In this document: positions 7,274 to 15,816 of the stretch, piece after piece
How positions within the stretch are numbered: the stretch's first letter is position 1
How the letters are laid out: the number at the start of each line of letters is the position of its first letter
Assembly: GCF_937903345.1 (NCBI RefSeq)
Contig: NZ_CALCZQ010000024.1
Coordinates: 1-24,350 of the forward strand
Origin: an uncultured Emticicia sp.
GTDB taxonomy: Bacteria; Bacteroidota; Bacteroidia; Cytophagales; Spirosomataceae
DNA: 24,350 nucleotides
Reading direction: 5' to 3'
Translations under genes and position numbers: made by a program
The notes under the pieces: model-generated
The model's database searches: none
Told to the model about the DNA's origin: nothing
What the model saw: only the letters and a program-made list of their open reading frames with translations

Positions 7274-8351
7274 AATAAAAATGGTATAAAGTTTGTTATT
7301 TACAGAAGAAGTGCATTGTTTTGTTGCATATAGTTCTTTTAACTAAAACACAATTATAAATATTATGGCAGATATTATTGTAGGATAATTTAGAAGTCAA
7401 ACTTCGGAATAAGAGGTGGATTTAATTCATCTCTTTTTCATAATATTATTTGGTTATAAATTCAACTCTACATATCCATTTTTTTAATTTATTTCATGTA
7501 ATCCATGATGTTAAGTTAAGGCCATTTTCATTATTTTTATTCTCAATAGCTTCTATACTTTGGAGTTTTTTACTTTCAGGTTACTTTCGACACGATACCA
7601 AAAAAACAATTTGTAAGTATTTTCTCCAAAATAACTTTTCGATACATAATTGTCCATTTTGGCAATTTTTTATAAATTTTGTTCGCTTATTTTTCGAGCG
7701 ACAATCGGAATGCAGAGAATTCAAAGTTCGTTTTTCTACAACAAGAAGCATAAAGGCTTGATAATTAATCGCTGTGATTGTTATGTTTATTGCAAATAAG
7801 GGTTAACTTAATCTCTAGGAGTCGTAAAACATCCTTTTTTGTTGATTCGTTGGATTTTACTAAATTATTCCCCTAACAGATTTGACTATTTATCACCGCC
7901 ATACCTCTTAAAACTATCCTCTGTTCGATTGCATTAATTATACCTAGAACACATTTTTTCCTTCTGCCATTTTTTATCATAGGATGTTTTTATTTCAGTG
8001 TTACAATGAATGACCGACCTCCCTCCGATGTGTAATATTCTCTTTAGGGAGTTGCCTATGCAACTATTTGATTGCCATTTTATGTGCATTTTCTAGCTTT
8101 TCTATGCTAATATCACTTGAGTTTCCAAATAGATCTGCACTTGTATAAGAAGCAAGTTGTGTACAAAAAAATATTGCCCGGAAAGTTAGTGGTATACACT
8201 ATCGAATAGATTGCTGGTTAATGGCTGATTTCTGGAACTAAGGACTTTAATGCTTTTCTAGCTAAGGTGATAAACGACTTCCGAAATTTTTAGGCTTTAA
8301 AATAAATCTAGTCTTTGTTATATCTAATCTGCTCATCAAATTTCATTAGAG
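7274..8351. other. Long region without a convincing gene, decayed sequence
   Basis: Several short open frames occur but none has recognisable domains. The longest, 7450-7761 on the plus strand (103 codons), is rich in Phe, Ile and Ser, has no domain and reads like translated AT-rich DNA. A minus-strand remnant with protein-like composition ends at 8064. The region probably holds degraded genes or mobile elements that can no longer be identified by eye. Confidence 0.5.
8064..8175 (-). pseudogene. Possible C-terminal remnant of an unidentified gene
   Basis: Read on the minus strand, an open frame without a start codon encodes about 36 residues. It contains TSADLFGNSSDISIEKLENA and ends HKMAIK before a stop at 8064-8066. 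Its composition, with an amphipathic helix at the end, is more protein-like than the surrounding frames. No upstream continuation was found, so it is at best a fragment. The family was not recognised. Confidence 0.25.
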
Positions 8352-8743
8352 GTCTCAAATAAAACCAAAATGGATAGTAAAAAGCTTATTTGGATAGTTA
8401 TGAGCTCAATAAACTAAGTCATAAATGACAACAAGGCAAAAAAGGATATCGATTGATAATCCTTATGAAAATTGTCATTAGAAATTAGATTTAATATCAC
8501 ATAGAAATACTCAAAATGATAAATGAAAAGTCTTTTTGGATATTAAAATTGGTAATATAATTGATTTGCCTATGCCAAAAGCTGATAAATCACAATTTTG
8601 TTTTATCCTAAATATTTTAACTCAATTAGGATTGAGAAGTCCAAATTTTAAACTTAATAATTGTTAAAATTCATTTATAAATACTCTATTTGGTAAGGAA
8701 AAACCTTTTTAGTACCCCTTTTCGGACTGATGCTTGCTATAAT
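8352..8743 (+). promoter_or_regulatory. Conserved non-coding block, copy A, upstream of the six-gene operon
   Basis: This block aligns with 21855-22195, the region upstream of the second adhesin gene. The best-matching part is 38 identical bases at 8507-8544 and 21961-21998. Other matched pieces are TGGATAGTAAAAA (8371), TTTGGATAGTTA (8389), GGTAATATAATTGAT (8551), TATGCCAAAA (8571), TTTATCCTAAATATTT (8603) and AAGGAAAAACCTTTTT (8695). The recurring core is roughly AAAA-N2-CTTTTTGGATA. No open frame is conserved, so a cis-acting or RNA function is likely. It ends about 400 bases before the start codon at 9142. Confidence 0.6.
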
Positions 8744-9141
8744 ATAGGTTTAGTTTGTTAAAATTTATAGCAAGCAATGCCAATAAAAAACAGATATGAA
8801 TATCAATTATAGGCTCACCTATTACCATCACAATTACAAAATCACATGTTGCTATTTGTAGGTGTAGATAAGCCAATTCACAGATGCCGTAGCTTATTGA
8901 AAATCAAAAAATGCTTTGGTTTTATATGAAATATCTATTCAGGACTACCTTTCAAATAAGGGCAGGTCATCGATTTTTTTATTTTTTAAAAGAAAAAAAC
9001 TCGCTAAATCCCCTTTTTTGAGGATTGTACAACTCTTATAAATATTTGGGTAGTACAATTAGAAATTAGACTTAACATTTCAACACTTGTTCACAAGAAA
9101 ACAATATATTTTTTAATTAAATAATCAAACTATCACAAGTC

Positions 9142-10722
9142 ATGAAAAATCTTTTTCAAATCAATCAACAGTCATCTTTTAAGGAGATTCCTCAAAAGAG
9201 AAGCCAAATTTTAACAAGTATTAAGCTTATCCGATTTTTTATATCGGTGTTTTTTATAGTAAGTATAACCATATTAACGGTGGAGTATGCACAAGCACAA
9301 AACCCTTCCAGCATTAATGTATGTTATGTACCCTCTGCAAAAACGAGTCCCGTGGCTGATTATACATTAGATGGTAGTACTATGTGGGCCTCTGGAACTA
9401 CTAAGCTACAATGCACCGCTAATTTTGGCCCGGGCGGAACAGTTTCGCCAACCAAGGTATTTATAGTTTCGTTGGGTACGGGAGCTTATTCAGTTGCACA
9501 ACTCAACGCCTTGAACTGTAATGTTGTATTTACTGGACTAAATAATGCGGGAGCAGCTTCTGGTACAGCGTTACCTACTGGAGTGTCTGGATCAGATGTT
9601 AAAGCTATTTACGATTGGTCATTACTTAAACCCAATAACCTTGTCATCGTTAATCAAGGTTATATGGCAACTTCTGGCACATGGGGCTATACAGGAGCGA
9701 ATGGAACAACAGGCGTTACAAATCAAGCAACAGTATCTGGGCTTCAAACAGAAATATTTGATGGCCCTTTTGGTTTGATAACCAGTTATGGACAAGGAGG
9801 ATCTTATCAAGGAACAATTTCCAACCCATTTAATTGTGCACAAGGAACGGTATTGGCAGTAAAAGGAACAAGTAATGGGTCTTTACCAGTTCTCGTTTTA
9901 GATAGAGCTAGCAATGATATACTTTGTGGTGATATTGATATATTTACTTCTTTAGGTGGAGTTACGAATGGCTGTGGTATTACAAGCACGAACGACAGGC
10001 TATTTATGAACACGTTTGCGTATGCAATTCGGTTGGCAACTATTGTTCCTTATACCGCACCCGCAGGTACAGTATTTGTCGATAATGGAAATGGTGGAGG
10101 CATAGCAGGCAACTGTAAAAAGGAGTCTGGAGAAACAACAAGTTTGCCTACACCTTTATTTGTGAAAGCTATACAGAAAAGTTGTTCTAACATACAAGTA
10201 GTAGTTGCAGTAGCAACCGTAAACACTGATGGTAGTTATACTTTTACTGAAGGCTTAACGCCTGATGACTACACATTTGTTTTAGATGACAATAATTCAC
10301 CGAATGATACAAATCCTTTTTTACCAACGGGTTGGAGTGGAACAAATGTTAGTCCTTTGACGACAGTTTCAACTGAGCAAACTCCGGCGGTTACGACATT
10401 TTGTTTAGCTCCTCCGTGCGTAGCCATTACTACCACGCCTACTTTGAGTGACGCTACAATATCTAATGTTTGTCCTGCTAATACCGTAAATCTATCTACC
10501 TCAATAAGTAGTAACACGCCATCAGGAACTGTATTAGAATTTCATTCAGCTTTTCCAGCAACGGCTACAAATTTGGTGGCTACTCCTACTGCTGCTGCTG
10601 CTGGAACATATATTGCTATTTATCGCGATACAATAAATAACTGTTACGGTAATCCAGCAGGGCCAATTACTGCAACCGTTACTACCTGTTGTGCTTCTGG
10701 TCAAGTACCAACTGTACGTTAA
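9142..10722 (+). CDS. Secreted multidomain protein with SdrD-B-like and Ig-like domains (operon gene 1)
   Basis: 526 residues. A long-tailed signal peptide (about 1-52) ends AQA before QNPSS. Residues about 55-300 form one domain with KVFIVSLGTGAYSVAQLNAL near its start and DRLFMNTFAYAIRLA at its end. The layout resembles class-I glutamine-amidotransferase-like folds seen in Bacteroidota surface proteins, but no catalytic triad is evident and this is tentative. Residues about 306-415 resemble an SdrD-B/prealbumin-like domain (GTVFVDNGNGGG, then DGSYTFTEGLTPDDYTFVL). Residues about 438-520 are one Ig-like module (NVCPANTVNLST to YRDTINNCY) that recurs in gene 2. There is no T9SS sorting domain. 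It is the first gene of the operon, and gene 2 starts 37 bases after its stop. Likely role: cell-surface or extracellular structural protein. Confidence 0.85.
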   Translation: MKNLFQINQQSSFKEIPQKRSQILTSIKLIRFFISVFFIVSITILTVEYAQAQNPSSINVCYVPSAKTSPVADYTLDGSTMWASGTTKLQCTANFGPGGTVSPTKVFIVSLGTGAYSVAQLNALNCNVVFTGLNNAGAASGTALPTGVSGSDVKAIYDWSLLKPNNLVIVNQGYMATSGTWGYTGANGTTGVTNQATVSGLQTEIFDGPFGLITSYGQGGSYQGTISNPFNCAQGTVLAVKGTSNGSLPVLVLDRASNDILCGDIDIFTSLGGVTNGCGITSTNDRLFMNTFAYAIRLATIVPYTAPAGTVFVDNGNGGGIAGNCKKESGETTSLPTPLFVKAIQKSCSNIQVVVAVATVNTDGSYTFTEGLTPDDYTFVLDDNNSPNDTNPFLPTGWSGTNVSPLTTVSTEQTPAVTTFCLAPPCVAITTTPTLSDATISNVCPANTVNLSTSISSNTPSGTVLEFHSAFPATATNLVATPTAAAAGTYIAIYRDTINNCYGNPAGPITATVTTCCASGQVPTVR

Positions 10723-10759
10723 TCGTCAGTCTCTTTTTTTACGTAAAATTTTTAAATTC

Positions 10760-13700
10760 ATGAATAATCGATATACTATAAAAAAGGCTCTGAAATTAAT
10801 TATTGTACTGCTAAACCTTTTAATTATTTTCACAGAGAGTTTTGGGCAGAGCACGGTTGACTTATCAACTCGCGTAATAGGCACTGCCCCTTCAGGGTCT
10901 TCTTTAGAATTTCATACAGCTTTACCAGCAACGGCTGCTAATTTAGTAGCCAGCCCAACAGCTGTTGGAGCTGGAGTTTATTATGCTGTTTACCGTGATT
11001 TAGTAAATAACTGTTATACTACAGGATCACCTATTGTGGTTGCTACAAATTCTTGTCCATCAACGACTGCTGATTTAACAAGCCATCAGCCAATAGGTAG
11101 TTTACCTTCTAATTCAACGTTAGAGTGGCACACGGCTTTACCAGCAACGGCTGCCAATTTGGTAGCTACTCCTAATGCTGTGGGAGCTGGTAATTACTAT
11201 TTGGTTTATTTTGATAACTCAGTTAATTGTTATAGTCTTACTGATGGAGTAGTCGTGGTAGCAATAAACTCTTGTGGAACGCAATCAGCAGATTTATCAA
11301 TTTTGAAGACAGGACCTTCAACGGTACTTCCAAATGGTTCAGTTACATATACATTGGTAGTGAGTAATGCTGGTCCAAGTGCAGCGAATAATGCAACTGT
11401 GAGTGACCCAAGCGTTTCTAATTTTACGGCAAGTAGCGTGAGTTGTGGTACTGTGACAGGCGGAGCAACTTGTCCATCAAGTCCAACAGTAGCGGCATTA
11501 CAAGCAGGTACACTTACGATACCTACTTTACCAAGTGGTGGCAGCGTAACTTTGACGGTTATCGGGACAGCAGGTGCAAGTGGAACAATTACGAATGTGG
11601 CGACCGTTACTCCACCAACCGGTGTCACAGACCCGACGAGTTCTAACAATACAAATACGGCGACAACAACCATTAATTTAAACGCAGATTTATCAATTTT
11701 GAAGACAGGACCTTCAACGGTACTTCCGAATGGTTCGGTTACATATACATTGGTAGTGAGTAACGCTGGTCCAAGTACAGCGAATAATGCAACCGTGAGT
11801 GACCCAAGCGTTGCTAATTTTACGGCAAGTAGCGTGAGTTGTGGTACTGCCACAGGCGGAGCAACTTGTCCATCAAGTCCAACAGTAGCGGCATTACAAG
11901 CAGGTACACTTACGATACCTACTTTACCAAGTGGTGGCAGCGTAACTTTGACGGTTATCGGGACAGCAGGTGCAAGTGGAACAATTACGAATGTGGCGAC
12001 CGTTACTCCACCAACCGGTGTCACAGACCCGACGAGTTCTAACAATACAAATACCGCGACGACAACCATTAATTGCCCTACTGTAAATCCACCAACTGCT
12101 GGGAGTGCGAGTCCATCTTCGATATGTGCTGGAGGTAGCTCAACCTTAAGTGCAACGTGTGCTACTGGAACATTAACATGGTACACTGATGAGGCATTAA
12201 CTATCACTTTAGCAAGTACTACTATTAGCCCAACGGCTACAACAACTTATTATGCATCTTGCGTAAGCGGTTCTTGTAAAAGTACGGGAGTGCCAGTTAT
12301 TGTAACGGTTAATTCATCACCAGCCTTGACGAATGCTAATGTTACCACAACGAATCCTTCTACCTGTTCGGGTGCTGATGGGAGTGTAAAGATTTGTGGG
12401 TTAATTTCGGGCAGAAGTTATACTTTTAATTATACAAAGGGAGGGACGTCCCAAACACCTGCCACTAAGACAGCAGATGCAAGTGGTTGTGTTAGTATCA
12501 CAGCACTTTCGGCAGGTAACTATGCTAATTTTATTGTAACAGATGCTTTAACAACCTGTACAAGTAATACATTATCAGGACCTTTCGTATTGAGTTCACC
12601 CACGCCAGCAACCATTACTCTAGGGACAACCCAAAATCCGAGTAATTGTGGGTCAAATGATGGTTTTATTACAATTAATGGATTAACATCAGGCACACAA
12701 TACACTTTAAATTACATGCAGAATAGTGTCGCACAAACACCTGTTACATTTACAGCCTCAGGTACGAGTTATAACCTCATAGGTTTGACTTCGGGTAGCT
12801 ATACTGGCATTACAGTTACGAACAATGGTTGTACATCAAACAATTTAAGTAGCTCTCTGTCAGACCCTACTACTGCAGCCATTAGCCTTGGTTCAAAAGT
12901 AAATCCTACCTTTTGTTCGGGCAACGATGGAAGGATAACAGTAAGTGGTTTGGCACCTTCAACCAACTATACTTTAAATTATAGTAAAGATGGAATTGCT
13001 CAAACACCAATTGTTTTTACGTCATCAGGGACTTCTTATATACTTTTAGGTTTAGTTGCTGGCAATTATACAAATATTCGTGTAACGAATGCTGGTTGCG
13101 TATCAAATAGTATTTCTACTACATTAACTGACCCAAGTGCAGCGATTATTGCAGTTGCTTCAACAACCAATACCAGTGCTTGTAGTGCATCTGACGGTTC
13201 GATTACTTTCTCAGGTTTAGCACCTGGTACTACTTATACGATTCAGTTTACGAAGAATGGTATTCCACAAACGCCCTTTATCTATTTAGCAAAAGGAACC
13301 TCATATACCTTGTCAAATCTTTCTGCGGCGGCATATTCTAATATTCGTATTATTGATGCGAATTGTGTGTCGAATAGACTATCCGCTACAATTTTGGATC
13401 CTGGAGCACCGACAATAGCAACGGCAACAGTTACTCAACCGACCCTTTGTGGCTCTAATGATGGTTCTATCATATTAAACGGTCTTACGTCAGGATTAAA
13501 TTATGTATTAAGTTATGTAAAAGATGGAGTGCAACAAACTACATCGTCATTCACGGCCAGTGGAACGAGTTATACGATAAGTGCTTTAACAGCAGGTTTT
13601 TATACAGGTATTACAGTAAAACAAGGCAGTTGTACCTCTAATTCGGTCAATGCAAACTTATCTAACCCATCTGCTGCAATACTTGCAGAAGGAGCGACTC

Positions 13701-15778
13701 TCTCACCAAGTAATTGTTTAGGAGCCAATGATGGTTCAATTGTCATTACGGGCTTGTCGCAAGGAGTGAGTTATACCTTAAATTATACCAAGAATGGTGT
13801 AGCACAAACACCAATTAATATCACTAACTCACCTACAACCTCTTTTGTAATCAATGGTTTGTCTTCAGGGAATTATACGAATATTAATATAACTCAGGGT
13901 GGATGTACTTCTAATAACATTAATACAACATTATTAAATCCAACACCACCAACCGCTCCAACTAATGCCATTGCAGACCCTAATCCAATTTGTGCAGGAA
14001 CATTTACATTATTGGATGCAACCTGTGCTACTGGGACTTTAGGCTGGTTTAGTGATGCAGGTTTAACAACCTTATTGACAAGTTCTTCCGTCAATCCCGC
14101 TTCAACAACCACTTATTATGCAGCTTGTACCTTAAATGGTTGCGTGAGTGCAGCCACTCCAGTAACAGTAACGGTGATTGGAACAACAGCACCAGTACCA
14201 ACTACATTAACTAAATCTAATGTATGTCCATCAACAACTGCTGATTTGACAACTATACAACCAGCAGTGGTATCAGGATTAACCTATGAATGGCACACCG
14301 TATCGAGTAATCCAAGTGCAGCAAATTTAGTTAGCACTGCCACTGCTGTTGGAGCAGGAACTTATTATCTCTATACAAAATCAACCATCGGCGGATGTTT
14401 TAGTATTGCTTCTCAACCAGTGATAGTAACGATAGTTGCCTGTCCTATATACAATCCCGATGTGAATATCACGCAAGTGAATGTACCCGTATCAGGCAAT
14501 GTAAAGACCAATGACAAGGATGTAGTACCCAACAGTACTTATGGTACACCCGTGGCTGAACCAGGAAATCCAAGTACATGTGTACCAACAGGTTTTCCTA
14601 ATACGAACGGAGCCTACAACTTTACTTGTGCAACCCCAGGAGTTTATACATTCAATGTACCTGTATGCACCCCAGCGAATGTTTGTAAAAAGGTACCATT
14701 AGTAATAACGGTTTTGGATAACACTAACCCGAGTGTTATTCCACCGATAGCGAATGTGGATATAGCGACAACGCCAATTAACACAGCAGTTACCTTGTCA
14801 ACTTTATCGAATGATAAGCCAGGGGACCCCAATACGAGTTTAAACCCAAGCAGTGTGACCGTTATAGTAGCCCCATTGCGTGGAACGGCATCGGTGAATG
14901 CAACCACAGGTAACATCACCTATACACCAGCTTCGGGTTATGTAGGAACCGACACACTGACTTATCGTGTATGTGATACAGGAACGCCAGTAAAATGTGC
15001 CACAGCCAAACAAATCATAACGATAAATCCAGCAGGTTCACCCAACACGACCTCAGCGGCGGATGATTTTAATACAACACCGATAAATACATCAGTGAGT
15101 GGTAATGTGAAGACCAATGATAGTGACCCAGAAGGGCAGACACAGACCATTACAGCACAAACCTCATCACTAGCGAGTGGCAAAGGCACCTTGGTCTTGG
15201 CTTCAGATGGAACTTACACCTTCACCCCTGTAACAGGATTTACCGGCCCAGTAGAATTTCCTTACACCATATGTGATAATGGTACACCGCAGGCTTGTGC
15301 CATGGCAACTTTGTATATAAATGTTTTTCCAAAATTGCCTGATTTGACCCCTACAAATCAGTTAGACAATTTGGAGTTTTTAACTGCAGGAGTTAGTCGT
15401 GATTTAATTGTAAATGTGTTTGAAATTGTCGGGGCTAATCAGATTGCTGGTTCGATATTGCAATTTAAAATAACAAAATTATCAGCATTTGATATTACTT
15501 ACAGCACCTCGAATGGCACTTCCAATGTACTGGGTGGAACGCCGAATGAAAACTCCAATTGGACTTTCACTGAGGACTCTGGTTTTATTACCGTAACGGC
15601 TAAATCTGGAGTAACAATGGCGGCAGGCTCAAGAAGAAGAGTAGGGTTTACAATTACTCGTAAGGCTGGGGTACCGTCACAAACTGATCAAAATATCACT
15701 ACAACCATTACCTTTGGATCTGCTGGTGAAATTAAAACAGATAATAATAAAGTAATAACCAAAATCACAGCAAACTAA
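10760..15778 (+). CDS. Giant secreted adhesin-like protein with DUF11, Ig-like and cadherin-like domains (operon gene 2)
   Basis: 1672 residues from ATG 10760. This start is chosen because a signal peptide follows directly (MNNRYTIKKALKLIIVLLNL, cleavage near ESFGQ). The frame is also open further upstream, to ATG 10691, but that adds a non-signal-like tail inside gene 1. Order of parts: two Ig-like modules of the gene-1 type (about 28-175), two near-identical DUF11 domains (176-438), an Ig-like domain (439-518), six ~89-residue repeats with C-x-x-x-DG-x-I and YTLNYxKxGxxQTP signatures (519-1060), a second Ig-like domain, another gene-1-type module (about 1147-1225), cadherin/Big-type domains with GNVKTNDxD and GYVGTDTLTYRVCD (1227-1523), and a terminal beta domain (1524-1672). 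No T9SS sorting domain is visible. DUF11 and cadherin-like chains typically form extended surface stalks. Its stop overlaps an ATG of the next frame (TAATG). Confidence 0.88.
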   Translation: MNNRYTIKKALKLIIVLLNLLIIFTESFGQSTVDLSTRVIGTAPSGSSLEFHTALPATAANLVASPTAVGAGVYYAVYRDLVNNCYTTGSPIVVATNSCPSTTADLTSHQPIGSLPSNSTLEWHTALPATAANLVATPNAVGAGNYYLVYFDNSVNCYSLTDGVVVVAINSCGTQSADLSILKTGPSTVLPNGSVTYTLVVSNAGPSAANNATVSDPSVSNFTASSVSCGTVTGGATCPSSPTVAALQAGTLTIPTLPSGGSVTLTVIGTAGASGTITNVATVTPPTGVTDPTSSNNTNTATTTINLNADLSILKTGPSTVLPNGSVTYTLVVSNAGPSTANNATVSDPSVANFTASSVSCGTATGGATCPSSPTVAALQAGTLTIPTLPSGGSVTLTVIGTAGASGTITNVATVTPPTGVTDPTSSNNTNTATTTINCPTVNPPTAGSASPSSICAGGSSTLSATCATGTLTWYTDEALTITLASTTISPTATTTYYASCVSGSCKSTGVPVIVTVNSSPALTNANVTTTNPSTCSGADGSVKICGLISGRSYTFNYTKGGTSQTPATKTADASGCVSITALSAGNYANFIVTDALTTCTSNTLSGPFVLSSPTPATITLGTTQNPSNCGSNDGFITINGLTSGTQYTLNYMQNSVAQTPVTFTASGTSYNLIGLTSGSYTGITVTNNGCTSNNLSSSLSDPTTAAISLGSKVNPTFCSGNDGRITVSGLAPSTNYTLNYSKDGIAQTPIVFTSSGTSYILLGLVAGNYTNIRVTNAGCVSNSISTTLTDPSAAIIAVASTTNTSACSASDGSITFSGLAPGTTYTIQFTKNGIPQTPFIYLAKGTSYTLSNLSAAAYSNIRIIDANCVSNRLSATILDPGAPTIATATVTQPTLCGSNDGSIILNGLTSGLNYVLSYVKDGVQQTTSSFTASGTSYTISALTAGFYTGITVKQGSCTSNSVNANLSNPSAAILAEGATLSPSNCLGANDGSIVITGLSQGVSYTLNYTKNGVAQTPINITNSPTTSFVINGLSSGNYTNINITQGGCTSNNINTTLLNPTPPTAPTNAIADPNPICAGTFTLLDATCATGTLGWFSDAGLTTLLTSSSVNPASTTTYYAACTLNGCVSAATPVTVTVIGTTAPVPTTLTKSNVCPSTTADLTTIQPAVVSGLTYEWHTVSSNPSAANLVSTATAVGAGTYYLYTKSTIGGCFSIASQPVIVTIVACPIYNPDVNITQVNVPVSGNVKTNDKDVVPNSTYGTPVAEPGNPSTCVPTGFPNTNGAYNFTCATPGVYTFNVPVCTPANVCKKVPLVITVLDNTNPSVIPPIANVDIATTPINTAVTLSTLSNDKPGDPNTSLNPSSVTVIVAPLRGTASVNATTGNITYTPASGYVGTDTLTYRVCDTGTPVKCATAKQIITINPAGSPNTTSAADDFNTTPINTSVSGNVKTNDSDPEGQTQTITAQTSSLASGKGTLVLASDGTYTFTPVTGFTGPVEFPYTICDNGTPQACAMATLYINVFPKLPDLTPTNQLDNLEFLTAGVSRDLIVNVFEIVGANQIAGSILQFKITKLSAFDITYSTSNGTSNVLGGTPNENSNWTFTEDSGFITVTAKSGVTMAAGSRRRVGFTITRKAGVPSQTDQNITTTITFGSAGEIKTDNNKVITKITAN
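11288..12074 (+). repeat. Tandem duplication of a DUF11-coding unit, 396-bp period
   Basis: Copy 1 begins at 11288 and copy 2 at 11684 (both GCAGATTTATCAA), each coding 132 residues that start ADLSILKTGPSTV. The first ~170 bases differ at roughly ten positions, several of them synonymous. The next ~200 bases (about 11461-11657 against 11857-12053) are identical. This patchy identity suggests partial gene conversion after duplication. Confidence 0.93.
12316..13941 (+). repeat. Six diverged ~267-bp protein-coding repeats
   Basis: Units begin at about 12316, 12605, 12872, 13139, 13406 and 13673. Each encodes about 89 residues with a conserved Cys and DG near the start, then GL-x-x-G-x-x-YTL, QTP, GTSY and GCxSN signatures. 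The two Cys in each unit could form a disulfide. Unlike the DUF11 repeats, these are well diverged at DNA level, so they are old. Confidence 0.85.
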
Positions 15779-15816
15779 TGAATGCATCAGCAATTTGTAT
15801 TAAAAATGAACTTGAA

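Noticed and set aside
7450..7761. 103-codon open frame on the plus strand
   Set aside because: Composition is that of translated AT-rich DNA (many Phe, Ile, Ser), no domain and no ribosome site. The surrounding region looks decayed.
10691..10760. Frameshift joining genes 1 and 2
   Set aside because: The gene-2 frame upstream of ATG 10760 does not read as an Ig-like module, and gene 2 has its own signal peptide, so two separate genes fit better.
11230..12207. 325-codon open frame on the minus strand, Val/Pro/Leu-rich with internal repeats
   Set aside because: It lies wholly inside the duplicated DUF11 units of gene 2, and its repeats mirror those units. It is an antisense shadow.
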